Source: an uncultured Clostridium sp.
Lineage (GTDB): Bacteria > Bacillota > Clostridia > Clostridiales > Clostridiaceae
Assembly (NCBI GenBank): GCA_934777095.1
Contig: CAKVNP010000137.1
Span: 1-6,481 of the forward strand
DNA: 6,481 nt
Direction: 5' to 3'
The notes under the pieces were generated by a model, which was not told the origin of the DNA, ran no database searches, and was given only the letters and a program-made list of their open reading frames with translations. This document shows, piece after piece, positions 1 to 5,927 of this stretch. The translations under genes and the position numbers were made by a program. Every line of letters starts with the position of its first letter. Position 1 is the stretch's first letter.

Positions 1-1007
1 CAACAGTGATTATTCCACAAGGCTATAAATCAAAGCTTCCATTAAAAGAAACTGAAATAGCAATAAAAAAAGTAAAAGACTTTTTTGAAGCTGAACTTGC
101 TAAATCACTAAATTTAACAAGAGTTTCTGCTCCATTATTCTTAGAATCTTCTTCAGGAATAAATGATAACTTAAATGGTACTGAAAGACCTGTATCATTT
201 GATATGAAAGCTATTCCAGATAGCAATATTGAAATTATTCACTCATTAGCTAAATGGAAGAGGCTTGCGCTTCATAGATATAACTTTGCTGCCTACGAAG
301 GATTATATACTGATATGAATGCAATTAGGCGTGATGAGGATTTGGACAATCTTCATTCGATTTATGTTGATCAATGGGATTGGGAAAAAGTAATTTCCAA
401 AGATGATCGTAATCTACAAACTTTAAAAAGTACAGTAAAAGAAATTTATCAGGTTTTTAAAGATACAGAAAATTATATTACTACCTGCTATCCTTGCCTT
501 AATAAAGTTCTTCCTGATGAAATATTTTTTATCACTACCTCTGAGCTTGCAGATATGTATCCTGAACTTACTTCAAAAGAAAGAGAAGATGCAATCTGCC
601 GAGAAAAAAAAGCTGTATTTTTAATTGGAATTGGTGACTTATTAAAATCAGGTGAAAAACACGATGGAAGAAGCCCTGACTATGATGATTGGTCTTTAAA
701 TGGTGATATTTTATTCTACTATCCGGTATTGGATAGAGCATTTGAACTATCTTCAATGGGTATAAGAGTAGATAAAAAAACCTTAGAAAGCCAATTAGCT
801 AAAGCTGGCTGTGAAGAAAGAAAAAATCTTCCTTTCCATAAGCTTTTATTAGAAGAAAAACTTCCACAGACAATTGGCGGAGGTATCGGACAATCTAGAA
901 TCTGTATGTTCTTCCTACAAAAAGCACATATAGGAGAAGTCCAAGCTTCTGTATGGGATGAATATACACATAAGACTTGTACAAAATATGGAATAGATAT
1001 TTTGTAA
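1..1007 (+). CDS. asnA: Aspartate--ammonia ligase (asparagine synthetase A), 5' end cut by window edge
   Basis: Ammonia-dependent asparagine synthetase, a cytosolic enzyme that converts L-aspartate, ATP and ammonia to L-asparagine, AMP and pyrophosphate; it has a class II aminoacyl-tRNA synthetase-like fold. Counting from the GTG at 6-8, conserved AsnA motifs are visible: HSLAKWKR (residues 79-86), [10 protein letters not shown], an [11 protein letters not shown] stretch followed by [15 protein letters not shown], and GGGIGQSR (291-298), the motif-3-like loop with its nucleotide-binding arginine. The frame stays open to the left edge (ACA at 3-5), and relatives begin with a few residues before the IIPxGY segment, so the GTG is probably an internal valine and the true start lies just outside. 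About 333 residues are present against about 330 in E. coli AsnA, so only a few are missing. It ends TAA at 1005-1007, with a strong terminator 30 bases on. No defect is visible. Regulation cannot be judged because the upstream region is absent. Confidence 0.97.
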   Translation, partial: TVIIPQGYKSKLPLKETEIAIKKVKDFFEAELAKSLNLTRVSAPLFLESSSGINDNLNGTERPVSFDMKAIPDSNIEIIHSLAKWKRLALHRYNFAAYEGLYTDMNAIRRDEDLDNLHSIYVDQWDWEKVISKDDRNLQTLKSTVKEIYQVFKDTENYITTCYPCLNKVLPDEIFFITTSELADMYPELTSKEREDAICREKKAVFLIGIGDLLKSGEKHDGRSPDYDDWSLNGDILFYYPVLDRAFELSSMGIRVDKKTLESQLAKAGCEERKNLPFHKLLLEEKLPQTIGGGIGQSRICMFFLQKAHIGEVQASVWDEYTHKTCTKYGIDIL

Positions 1008-1110
1008 GTGAATGTTACCTAGGGTAAGTGAATGTTAAAAAAACTCTAAATCATTAATTTAGAGTTTTTTTAAGTGGAAGACCTTTGGTGGTGAATGTTG
1101 CCTTTGGCAA
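1004..1110. repeat. GTGAATGTT direct repeats linked to short tri-loop hairpins
   Basis: A 14-base sequence, GTAAGTGAATGTTA, occurs exactly twice (1004-1017 and 1024-1037, period 20), and its core GTGAATGTT a third time (1091-1099). The first copy leads into the hairpin TTACC-TAG-GGTAA (1015-1027), the third into TTGCC-TTT-GGCAA (1098-1110), both with 5-bp stems and 3-base loops, and the middle copy into the asnA terminator. A weaker version of the unit starts at 1071 (TAAGTGGAAGACC, then TTT, GGT). The two hairpins differ by a compensatory A:T to G:C change. The pattern resembles decayed copies of a small repeated intergenic sequence; its function is unknown. Confidence 0.6.
1037..1071 (+). 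terminator. Strong symmetrical terminator after asnA
   Basis: Perfect 15-bp stem (1037-1051 paired with 1057-1071) with a 5-base loop CATTA. The stem consists of an A7 run plus CTCTAAAT on the left and ATTTAGAG plus a T7 run on the right. The T tract makes it a classic intrinsic terminator for asnA. The A tract makes it equally usable on the minus strand, though no minus-strand gene points at it here. Confidence 0.9.
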
Positions 1111-1126
1111 AGTAAGGGAGTAAGGA

Positions 1127-1242
1127 CTCAAAATTACTTTCAGTAATTTTTTTGTAGATTTTGAGATTAGTACCTACGGCAGGTGTATAGTTAATTAGCT
1201 CAAAAGTTGCCTTTAGTAATTTTTTTACTGATTGGAGATTAG
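1127..1242. repeat. Pair of 44-base degenerate direct repeats
   Basis: Copy one spans 1127-1170 and copy two 1199-1242, offset by 72 bases. Hand alignment with two single-base gaps gives 36 identical positions in 45 columns. Both begin CTCAAAA, contain AGTAA followed by seven Ts, and end GAGATTAG. Each carries a 13-base hairpin module: TTACT-TTC-AGTAA (1134-1146) and TTGCC-TTT-AGTAA (1207-1219). In the second copy the stem has decayed (one G-U pair and one mismatch). Both modules share geometry with those at 1015 and 1098. This is non-coding repeat DNA of unknown origin. Confidence 0.6.
1130..1153 (+). terminator. Possible second terminator-like hairpin
   Basis: AAAATTACT (1130-1138) pairs with AGTAATTTT (1142-1150) around the 3-base loop TTC, and Ts continue to 1153. 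The stem has only two G:C-type pairs' worth of strength, so it is a weak terminator at best. It lies 60 bases after the strong asnA terminator and may be a back-up or simply part of the repeat unit. Confidence 0.3.
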
Positions 1243-1351
1243 AGTACTTGTACCTGATGTAAGTTTTAAGGATGCCATTTGTATAGTGACATAGGCGTTT
1301 TATATTACTAATACATTATTTTTTCCGAGTCATAAGTTGAATTTAGTAAAA

Positions 1352-1405
1352 TAACATGTTAAACTTTACATAAAATATATCCATAATTTACACATGTATA
1401 TACAT
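1352..1405 (+). promoter_or_regulatory. Putative promoter/operator region of the EIIC-like gene
   Basis: Two perfect palindromes precede the gene: TAACATGTTA (1352-1361) and ATGTATATACAT (1394-1405), with centres 43 bases apart, about four helical turns. Between them lies a CATAAT (1382-1387, five of six matches to the -10 consensus). At 17 bases upstream is a poor -35, TTAAAC (1359-1364). If CATAAT is used, transcription would begin near 1394, so the second palindrome would sit at the start site, a common repressor position. The promoter call is tentative; AT-rich DNA offers several alternatives, including TTTACA at 1365 and at 1387. Confidence 0.3.
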
Positions 1406-1420
1406 TAAGATAAAATAAAA

Positions 1421-1424
1421 GGAG
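1421..1424 (+). promoter_or_regulatory. Ribosome binding site for the EIIC-like gene
   Basis: GGAG preceded by AAAA, eight bases before the ATG at 1433. It is the only good Shine-Dalgarno sequence nearby and supports this start codon. Confidence 0.8.
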
Positions 1425-1432
1425 TTTTTGAG

Positions 1433-2500
1433 ATGAACAAGATAAAAAAATATTTAAATCACATTTTTATTGATGGATTAAGCGGAATGGCTTTAGGTTT
1501 ATTTTCTACCTTAATAATTGGTACTATCCTTCAACAGATTGGTAATCTTGTAGGTGGGTATACTGGATCTCTTATATTTACCATTGGTAAAATATCTGCT
1601 GCTGTAACTTGTGCTGGAATTGGTGTTGGTGTTGCTTATAAATTTAAAGAGACACCTTTAGTAGTTATTTCTGCTGCTGTTTCAGGAATGATTGGAGGTT
1701 TTGCTTCTAAAATACTTGCTGGCACATTAATTATAGAAGGAAGTACAATTGCTCTCTCTGGGCCTGGTGAGCCCCTAGGTGCATTTATTGCTGCATTAGT
1801 TGGTATTGAAATTGCTCATTTATTTGCAGGAAAAACTAAATTGGATATTATATTGACACCTATTATTACAATCGGCGTAGGTGGTACATGTGGACTTTTA
1901 ATTGGACCTTCTATTTCTAATTTTATGACTTGGATTGGAACGGTTATAATGCTTGCTACTGAACAACAGCCGTTTATAATGGGCATGCTGGTAGCTGTAA
2001 TTATGGGAATGCTTCTTACTCTTCCTATCAGCTCTGCTGCCATTGGTGTAATATTAAATTTAAATGGGATAACAGCTGGTGCAGCTGCTGTAGGCTGCTG
2101 CTGTCAAATGGTAGGCTTTGCAGTAGCAAGCTATAAAGAAAATAAAATAGGTGGTCTTTTAGCTCAAGGGGTAGGTACTTCTATGCTGCAGATTCCTAAT
2201 ATAATTAAAAAGCCAATAATATGGCTTCCTTCAATTATTGCCAGCGCTATTTTAGGACCTATTTCAACCGTTGTCCTTAAAATGACAAATAATGCTACTG
2301 GTTCTGGAATGGGTTCAGCTGGTTTTGTCGGACAACTTATGGCTTATGAAACAATGTCCACTACATTATCATCTAATATGGCTATAATTCAAATAACCGT
2401 TATGCATTTTATTCTACCAGCTATTATTACCTTAACAATTACAGAATATATGCGTAAAAAGAATTGGATTAAATTTGGTGATATGGGGTTAAATCTCTAA
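1433..2500 (+). CDS. PTS EIIC-like membrane protein of the PfoR / PTS_EIIC_2 family
   Basis: A 355-residue polytopic membrane protein recognised as the PTS_EIIC_2 type (COG3641, whose name derives from Clostridium perfringens PfoR, a proposed regulator of perfringolysin O). Hydrophobic stretches rich in Gly, Ala and Ile run almost end to end, roughly residues 14-40, 45-69, 76-96, 114-132, 138-158, 163-176, 181-209, 213-233, 262-284 and 317-338, with charged breaks such as KFKET (70-74) and the basic C-terminus YMRKKNW. Family-like segments include GEPLGA (112-117), the cysteine-rich GCCCQMVGFA (221-230), GLLAQGVGTSMLQIPN (241-256) and GSGMGSAGFVGQ (290-301). The length is close to the family's usual 340-360. 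No EIIA or EIIB domain is fused or adjacent, so substrate and phosphotransfer partner cannot be told; a role as a sugar permease or as a membrane regulator both remain possible. It is flanked by terminators on both sides, so it is probably monocistronic. Confidence 0.88.
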   Translation: MNKIKKYLNHIFIDGLSGMALGLFSTLIIGTILQQIGNLVGGYTGSLIFTIGKISAAVTCAGIGVGVAYKFKETPLVVISAAVSGMIGGFASKILAGTLIIEGSTIALSGPGEPLGAFIAALVGIEIAHLFAGKTKLDIILTPIITIGVGGTCGLLIGPSISNFMTWIGTVIMLATEQQPFIMGMLVAVIMGMLLTLPISSAAIGVILNLNGITAGAAAVGCCCQMVGFAVASYKENKIGGLLAQGVGTSMLQIPNIIKKPIIWLPSIIASAILGPISTVVLKMTNNATGSGMGSAGFVGQLMAYETMSTTLSSNMAIIQITVMHFILPAIITLTITEYMRKKNWIKFGDMGLNL

Positions 2501-2518
2501 AAAATTATTTTAATTGTA

Positions 2519-2552
2519 AAAAACATGTAAATATATTTATTTACATGTTTTT
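2519..2552 (+). terminator. Terminator after the EIIC-like gene
   Basis: A 15-bp perfect stem (2519-2533 with 2538-2552) made of AAAAACATGTAAAT and its complement, closed by a loop of about four bases. The right arm ends in five Ts, followed by an AT-rich stretch. It begins 18 bases after the stop codon. The A and T tracts are symmetrical, so it could also act on the other strand. Confidence 0.88.
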
Positions 2553-2601
2553 ATTATTTTGTTAACTATTCTCAAATATAATATCTAGAGTATGCTTTAA
2601 A

Positions 2602-2630
2602 TTGAACTTCCTTTCATTTATTGTTAAAAT
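2602..2630 (+). promoter_or_regulatory. Putative sigma-A promoter of the patatin-like gene
   Basis: TTGAAC (2602-2607, four of six matches to -35) and TAAAAT (2625-2630, five of six matches to -10) are separated by 17 bases, placing the start near 2637 and giving a leader of about 28 bases. A perfect TATAAT also occurs at 2636-2641 but has only a poor -35 (TTTCAT) at suitable spacing; it is an alternative. Confidence 0.5.
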
Positions 2631-2651
2631 ATTTATATAATTACATTTATC

Positions 2652-2656
2652 GGAGG
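2652..2656 (+). promoter_or_regulatory. Ribosome binding site that fixes a GTG start
   Basis: GGAGG lies eight bases before GTG at 2665. No in-frame ATG follows until deep in the gene, after the conserved GGGLRG motif, so the GTG must be the start. Confidence 0.88.
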
Positions 2657-2664
2657 CGATTAAA

Positions 2665-3534
2665 GTGGTAGGTGTTATTGATGTTGGAGGCGGCTTAAGA
2701 GGAATCTATGGAGCTGGTATATTTGATTATTGCCTCGATAACAATATTAACTTTGACTATTGTATAGGTGTATCTGCTGGTAGTGCCAATATCGCCTCAT
2801 ATCTAGGAAAGCAGAAAGGAAGAAATTATACCTTTTATGTAGATTATACCTTTAGAAAAGAATATATGAGTTTCTATAACTTTTTACATAATGGTTCTTA
2901 TATAGATTTGGATTATGTATATGGAGATCTTTCCATAGCCTCTGGCGAAAATCCCCTTAATTATAAAGGTATCATTAAATCAAAAAGTACTTTTAAGATA
3001 GTTTCTACAGATGCACTTACAGGAAAAGCTGTTTATTTTGATAAACACGATATATCTCAGGATAATTATGATATATTTAAAGCTTCCTGCTGTATTCCTG
3101 TAGTATGTAAGCCATATTTAATAAATAGTATACCTTATTTTGATGGAGGATTATCAGATCCTGTCCCTGTTGCAAAAGCCTTTAAAGATGGCTGTACTAA
3201 GGTTGTAGCAATCCTTACTAAACCTATAGAATTAAGAGATACAGATAAAAAGGATATTATTATGTCTAAATTATTGCATAAAAAATACCCTGCAATCTCA
3301 AAAGCTATGTTTACCTACACTCAAGAATACAATAAAGGAATAAAATTATTACAACAATACGAAAAAGAAGGAAAAGCCATTATAATAGCTCCAGACGACT
3401 GCTGTGGACTAGACACACTTACAAAAGACCCTGAAAAAATGAAACTTCTCTACAACAAAGGATATAAAGATGCAGAAGCCATACTTAACTTCTTAAATAT
3501 TAGTACTCCAAATAACCAATTTGTCACAAACTAA
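2665..3534 (+). CDS. Patatin-like phospholipase / acylhydrolase, YjjU-like
   Basis: A 289-residue protein of the patatin family, serine hydrolases that use a Ser-Asp dyad to release fatty acids from phospholipids or other acyl lipids. The GTG start sits right before the core domain: the oxyanion-hole loop GGGLRG is at residues 8-13, the nucleophile elbow GVSAG at 35-39 with Ser37, and the DGG box with catalytic Asp160 at 160-162, followed by LSDPVPV. Order and spacing match the E. coli YjjU-like subgroup, as do the RKEYMSFYNFLHNGSYIDLDY segment (split across 64-84) and the ASCCIPVV segment (140-147). All catalytic residues are present, so it is probably active. No signal peptide or membrane segment is seen, so it is probably cytoplasmic. 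Past residue 200 the sequence is charged and alpha-helical in look (KLLHKKYP, YEKEGKA), as in the C-terminal region of related proteins. The natural substrate is unknown. It is a single-gene unit with its own likely promoter; its stop codon directly abuts the inverted-repeat element downstream. Confidence 0.92.
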   Translation: MVGVIDVGGGLRGIYGAGIFDYCLDNNINFDYCIGVSAGSANIASYLGKQKGRNYTFYVDYTFRKEYMSFYNFLHNGSYIDLDYVYGDLSIASGENPLNYKGIIKSKSTFKIVSTDALTGKAVYFDKHDISQDNYDIFKASCCIPVVCKPYLINSIPYFDGGLSDPVPVAKAFKDGCTKVVAILTKPIELRDTDKKDIIMSKLLHKKYPAISKAMFTYTQEYNKGIKLLQQYEKEGKAIIIAPDDCCGLDTLTKDPEKMKLLYNKGYKDAEAILNFLNISTPNNQFVTN

Positions 3535-3670
3535 AAAATGATGAATTATGAATGCTGAATGATGAATTGAGGTAAAAATCCCTTAAGTGGATTTAATAAA
3601 AATATCTTTTTGAAACTCCTGTGGAGTTTCCACCTTAATTCATAATTCTTAATTCTTAATTCATCATTTT
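3535..3670. repeat. 136-base element with 39-base imperfect inverted termini and two inner hairpins
   Basis: The left arm (3535-3573) and the reverse complement of the right arm (3632-3670) are identical at 33 of 39 positions, the outermost 14 perfectly (AAAATGATGAATTA). The arms are built of loosely repeated TGAAT/TTAATTC units. Inside are two hairpins: AAATCC (3576-3581) with GGATTT (3589-3594), and GAAACTCC-TGT-GGAGTTTC (3612-3630). No open frame is present. It begins on the base after the patatin stop and ends nine bases before the speF stop, so it fills the gap between convergent genes. The design is that of a MITE-like or palindromic intergenic repeat; similar TTAATTC-rich ends are familiar from clostridial intergenic DNA, from memory and not checked. 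No clear target-site duplication was found. It may also block read-through between the two genes, since no ordinary terminator is visible for either. Confidence 0.65.
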
Positions 3671-3679
3671 ATTACTTAA

Positions 3680-5830
3680 CTACTTACTATAAACATAGCC
3701 GTATGCTCTAATTTTCCCATCTTCTTTTTCAAGATAAACTCCTTGAATTTCTGGAGCAAAGCCTGGGAATTTATTAATTCCTTCTTCTAAAATTGAGAAA
3801 TACTTTTGAGCTACTGTATTCCATCTTTCACCTGGCACAACACAGAATACTCCTGGTGGATATGGAAGCGCACCTTCTAATGCTATTTCACCAACTATAT
3901 CACTTAATGGAACTAGCTTAGCATTATTTCTCTTAAGTTCAACATTAGCTTCATTAGGATTCATTACATACTCTGGTAAATGGTCTCTTCTAAATAAAAG
4001 CTTTTGATAAGTCTTTGCATCATTTTCTCGATAGAAATTATGCATTTCCTGGCATAGTCTTCTAATAGTATATCCCTTATAACAATCTTCATATTTTGCA
4101 TAAAGCTTTGGCAGTACTTCACTTAATGGAGCATCTTCCTTTATCAGCTTTTCAAATCTTACTAAATGATCTACTAGACCTTTCATTTTTGCAGTTGTTT
4201 CTGCAGGTGTTAATAAGAATAAAATTGAATTTAAATCATTCTTTTCTGGTACTACTCGATGATCTCTTAAATAATTTGCTAAAATAGTTGCTGGTATACC
4301 AAACTCTTCATATTCACCTGTTTCAACATTTATTCCTGGAGTAGTCAGCATAAATTTATTAGGATCTACGAAATATTGGTTTTCACCATATCCTTCAAAA
4401 GAATGCCACTTTTCTCCTGGATAGAACTTAAAGAACTCTATATCATTTGAAATTTCTTTTGTAGGATAATCCTGCCAAGCTTTACCTCTAACTACTGGTG
4501 GTATAAATGGTTTTAATAGACTACATCTAGCTAAAACATCTTTTCTAGCTTCTACACCTACCTCGATACAATCAGCCCAAAGCTTTTTACCTGCTTCTCC
4601 ATCCTGCATTCTTGCATTAACATCTAATGCTGCAAATAAAGGATAGAATGGGCTTGTTGAAGCATAAAGCATATATGAATTATTAAAACGCTTATGGTCA
4701 ATATATCTCTTTTGACCTCTTAAATGACTGTCTTTTTTATGGATTTGAGAAGTCTGTGAGAAACCAGCCTGCTGTTTATGAATAGATTGAGTTACAAATA
4801 TTCCTGGATCATCTGCTTTTAAATCTAATAAAAGCGGAGAGCAATCTCTCATCATTGGAATAAATTGTTCATAACCTACCCATGCTGAATCAAATAAGAT
4901 ATAATCACAAAGATGTCCTATTTTATCTACAACCTGTCTAGCATTATAGATTGTTCCATCATAAGTTCCCAGCTGGATAACTGCTAATCTAAATGGTCTC
5001 TTTGCTTTTGCTCTTTCTGCATCAACTTTAGCAGCTTCATTTCTTAAATATTCTTCATCAAAACAATGAGCATCTATTCCACCTATAAAACCAAATGGAT
5101 TACGTGATGTTTCTAAATAAACTGGCTTACCAGCAGCTGAAACTAAAGCTGAATTATATATTGATTTATGATTATTTCTGTCAAATAAAACAAGGTCTCC
5201 TGGAGATACTGCTGCATTAATTACTACAGAGTTAGAAGTACTTGTTCCATTCATTACAAAATAAGTCTTATCAGCGTTATAGACCTTTGCCGCATAAGTC
5301 TGTGCTGACATCGCTGGACCTTCATGGATTAATAAATCTCCTAAATCTACATCTGCATTACATATATCAGACTTAAAGATGTTTTCTCCAAAAAATTCAT
5401 ACATCGCTCTACCAGCAGGGTGTTTTACAAAATATTGTCCACCTTGATGGCCTGGACATGAAAATTGTAAATTTCCTCTTCTAGAATATTCACTTAATAC
5501 ATCAAAAAATGGTGGCAGCATTTCACTTTCATATTTATCTGCTGCAGCATTTAATTCTGCACTAAATTCTTCTTTATCTAATTCATTTAATAAAATGACC
5601 TTATCTACGTTATTTATAACATTATCCAATTTATCATTTTCACCAGCTAAAGCAAATATAGGTATACCAAATTTAGTATCATTAATCCTATTTATCGTTT
5701 CCAGATCAGATGCAAAAACTACAGCCGCTCCAACATTAGTAAAATCTGTTGCTTCTGGCAATATAGTTTGTCTATCTGTAAAGAAATAACCTCTAGCGTT
5801 TTTTATACAGGCAATCATTAAAGATTTCAT
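3680..5830 (-). CDS. speF: Ornithine decarboxylase (PLP-dependent, SpeF/SpeC type)
   Basis: Fold-type I PLP enzyme that decarboxylates L-ornithine to putrescine and CO2 in the cytoplasm; it serves polyamine synthesis and, in inducible forms, acid resistance. Numbering from the preferred start (716 residues): a wing/response-regulator-like N-terminal domain (about 1-100), the PLP domain with CPGHQGG (125-131), NGTSTSN (194-200), His221 of NNHKS, LFDSAW with Asp314 (expected to contact the PLP ring nitrogen) and SIHKQQAGFSQTSQIH with Lys352 as Schiff-base lysine, then a C-terminal domain containing EGALPYPPGV and ending GYVYSK. The HKQQAGFSQTSQIHKKDSH segment and the STSPFYPLFAALDVNA block are those of ornithine decarboxylases; lysine decarboxylases have THKLLAAFSQ there. 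Length fits E. coli SpeC (711) and SpeF (732). The open frame runs nine codons further to 5857, but that ATG lacks a binding site, whereas 5830 has AGGGGG seven bases before it. No putrescine-ornithine antiporter (potE) gene is adjacent in the window. The choice of speF over speC rests on closer resemblance, from memory, in the central region. Confidence 0.95.
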   Translation of the reverse strand: MKSLMIACIKNARGYFFTDRQTILPEATDFTNVGAAVVFASDLETINRINDTKFGIPIFALAGENDKLDNVINNVDKVILLNELDKEEFSAELNAAADKYESEMLPPFFDVLSEYSRRGNLQFSCPGHQGGQYFVKHPAGRAMYEFFGENIFKSDICNADVDLGDLLIHEGPAMSAQTYAAKVYNADKTYFVMNGTSTSNSVVINAAVSPGDLVLFDRNNHKSIYNSALVSAAGKPVYLETSRNPFGFIGGIDAHCFDEEYLRNEAAKVDAERAKAKRPFRLAVIQLGTYDGTIYNARQVVDKIGHLCDYILFDSAWVGYEQFIPMMRDCSPLLLDLKADDPGIFVTQSIHKQQAGFSQTSQIHKKDSHLRGQKRYIDHKRFNNSYMLYASTSPFYPLFAALDVNARMQDGEAGKKLWADCIEVGVEARKDVLARCSLLKPFIPPVVRGKAWQDYPTKEISNDIEFFKFYPGEKWHSFEGYGENQYFVDPNKFMLTTPGINVETGEYEEFGIPATILANYLRDHRVVPEKNDLNSILFLLTPAETTAKMKGLVDHLVRFEKLIKEDAPLSEVLPKLYAKYEDCYKGYTIRRLCQEMHNFYRENDAKTYQKLLFRRDHLPEYVMNPNEANVELKRNNAKLVPLSDIVGEIALEGALPYPPGVFCVVPGERWNTVAQKYFSILEEGINKFPGFAPEIQGVYLEKEDGKIRAYGYVYSK

Positions 5831-5837
5831 ATTATTT

Positions 5838-5843
5838 CCCCCT
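5838..5843 (-). promoter_or_regulatory. Ribosome binding site that decides the speF start
   Basis: On the minus strand AGGGGG, seven bases before ATG at 5830-5828. Upstream of the alternative ATG at 5857 there is only A/T-rich sequence with no Shine-Dalgarno match, so the shorter protein is favoured. Confidence 0.8.
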
Positions 5844-5898
5844 GCCTTTTCTTTCATATATGTATATTTTCTTTTTTACTTTTATAATTATCATCATT

Positions 5899-5927
5899 AT
5901 TATATAGTTAGTCCATACTAAAGTAAA
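5899..5927 (-). promoter_or_regulatory. Putative speF promoter
   Basis: On the minus strand TTTACT (5927-5922, four of six -35 matches) is followed after 17 bases by a perfect TATAAT (5904-5899). Transcription would begin near 5892, giving a leader of about 60 bases that includes the rejected upstream ATG. The -35 lies inside the last codons of the LRR gene. This suggests speF can be expressed independently of that gene, although no terminator separates them. Confidence 0.6.

Larger units (their letters stand above)
1008..1432. other. 425-base gene-free region between asnA and the EIIC-like gene
   Basis: No credible coding frame is present. The left two thirds (to about 1260) hold the asnA terminator, three copies of GTGAATGTT (1008, 1028, 1091), two 44-base degenerate direct repeats and several short tri-loop hairpins, listed separately. 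From about 1262 to 1350 I see only AT-rich sequence without recognisable structure. The last 80 bases contain two perfect palindromes and the ribosome binding site of the next gene. No T-box specifier/antiterminator sequence or known riboswitch core was recognised. Confidence 0.7.

Noticed and set aside
6..8. GTG as the start codon of asnA
   Set aside because: The frame is open to the left edge and AsnA relatives carry a few residues before IIPxGY, so this is more likely an internal valine. The five bases upstream are too few to judge a binding site.
1004..1242. CRISPR-like array
   Set aside because: Repeats are short, diverged and unevenly spaced (20, 63 and 72 bases), with no unique-spacer pattern and no cas genes nearby.
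1008..1432. Riboswitch or T-box leader before the EIIC-like gene
   Set aside because: No T-box antiterminator sequence or known riboswitch core was recognised, and the structured part sits next to asnA, far from the EIIC-like start.
3612..3630. Hairpin GAAACTCC-TGT-GGAGTTTC as an intrinsic terminator for speF or the patatin gene
   Set aside because: Read on either strand the stem is not followed by a T tract; on the minus strand it is followed by As. It is better treated as an inner hairpin of the inverted-repeat element.
4096..4287. Plus-strand open frame of 63 codons inside speF
   Set aside because: It lies antisense to a strongly conserved enzyme, has leucine-rich low-complexity content typical of antisense shadows, and no binding site. 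The same reasoning removes the open frames at 23-226, 568-756, 1816-2043 and 5595-5789.
5883..5904. Inverted repeat TATAAT...ATTATA upstream of speF as an operator or terminator
   Set aside because: It is only six A:T pairs with a ten-base loop, and one arm is the -10 box itself; expected by chance in such AT-rich sequence.
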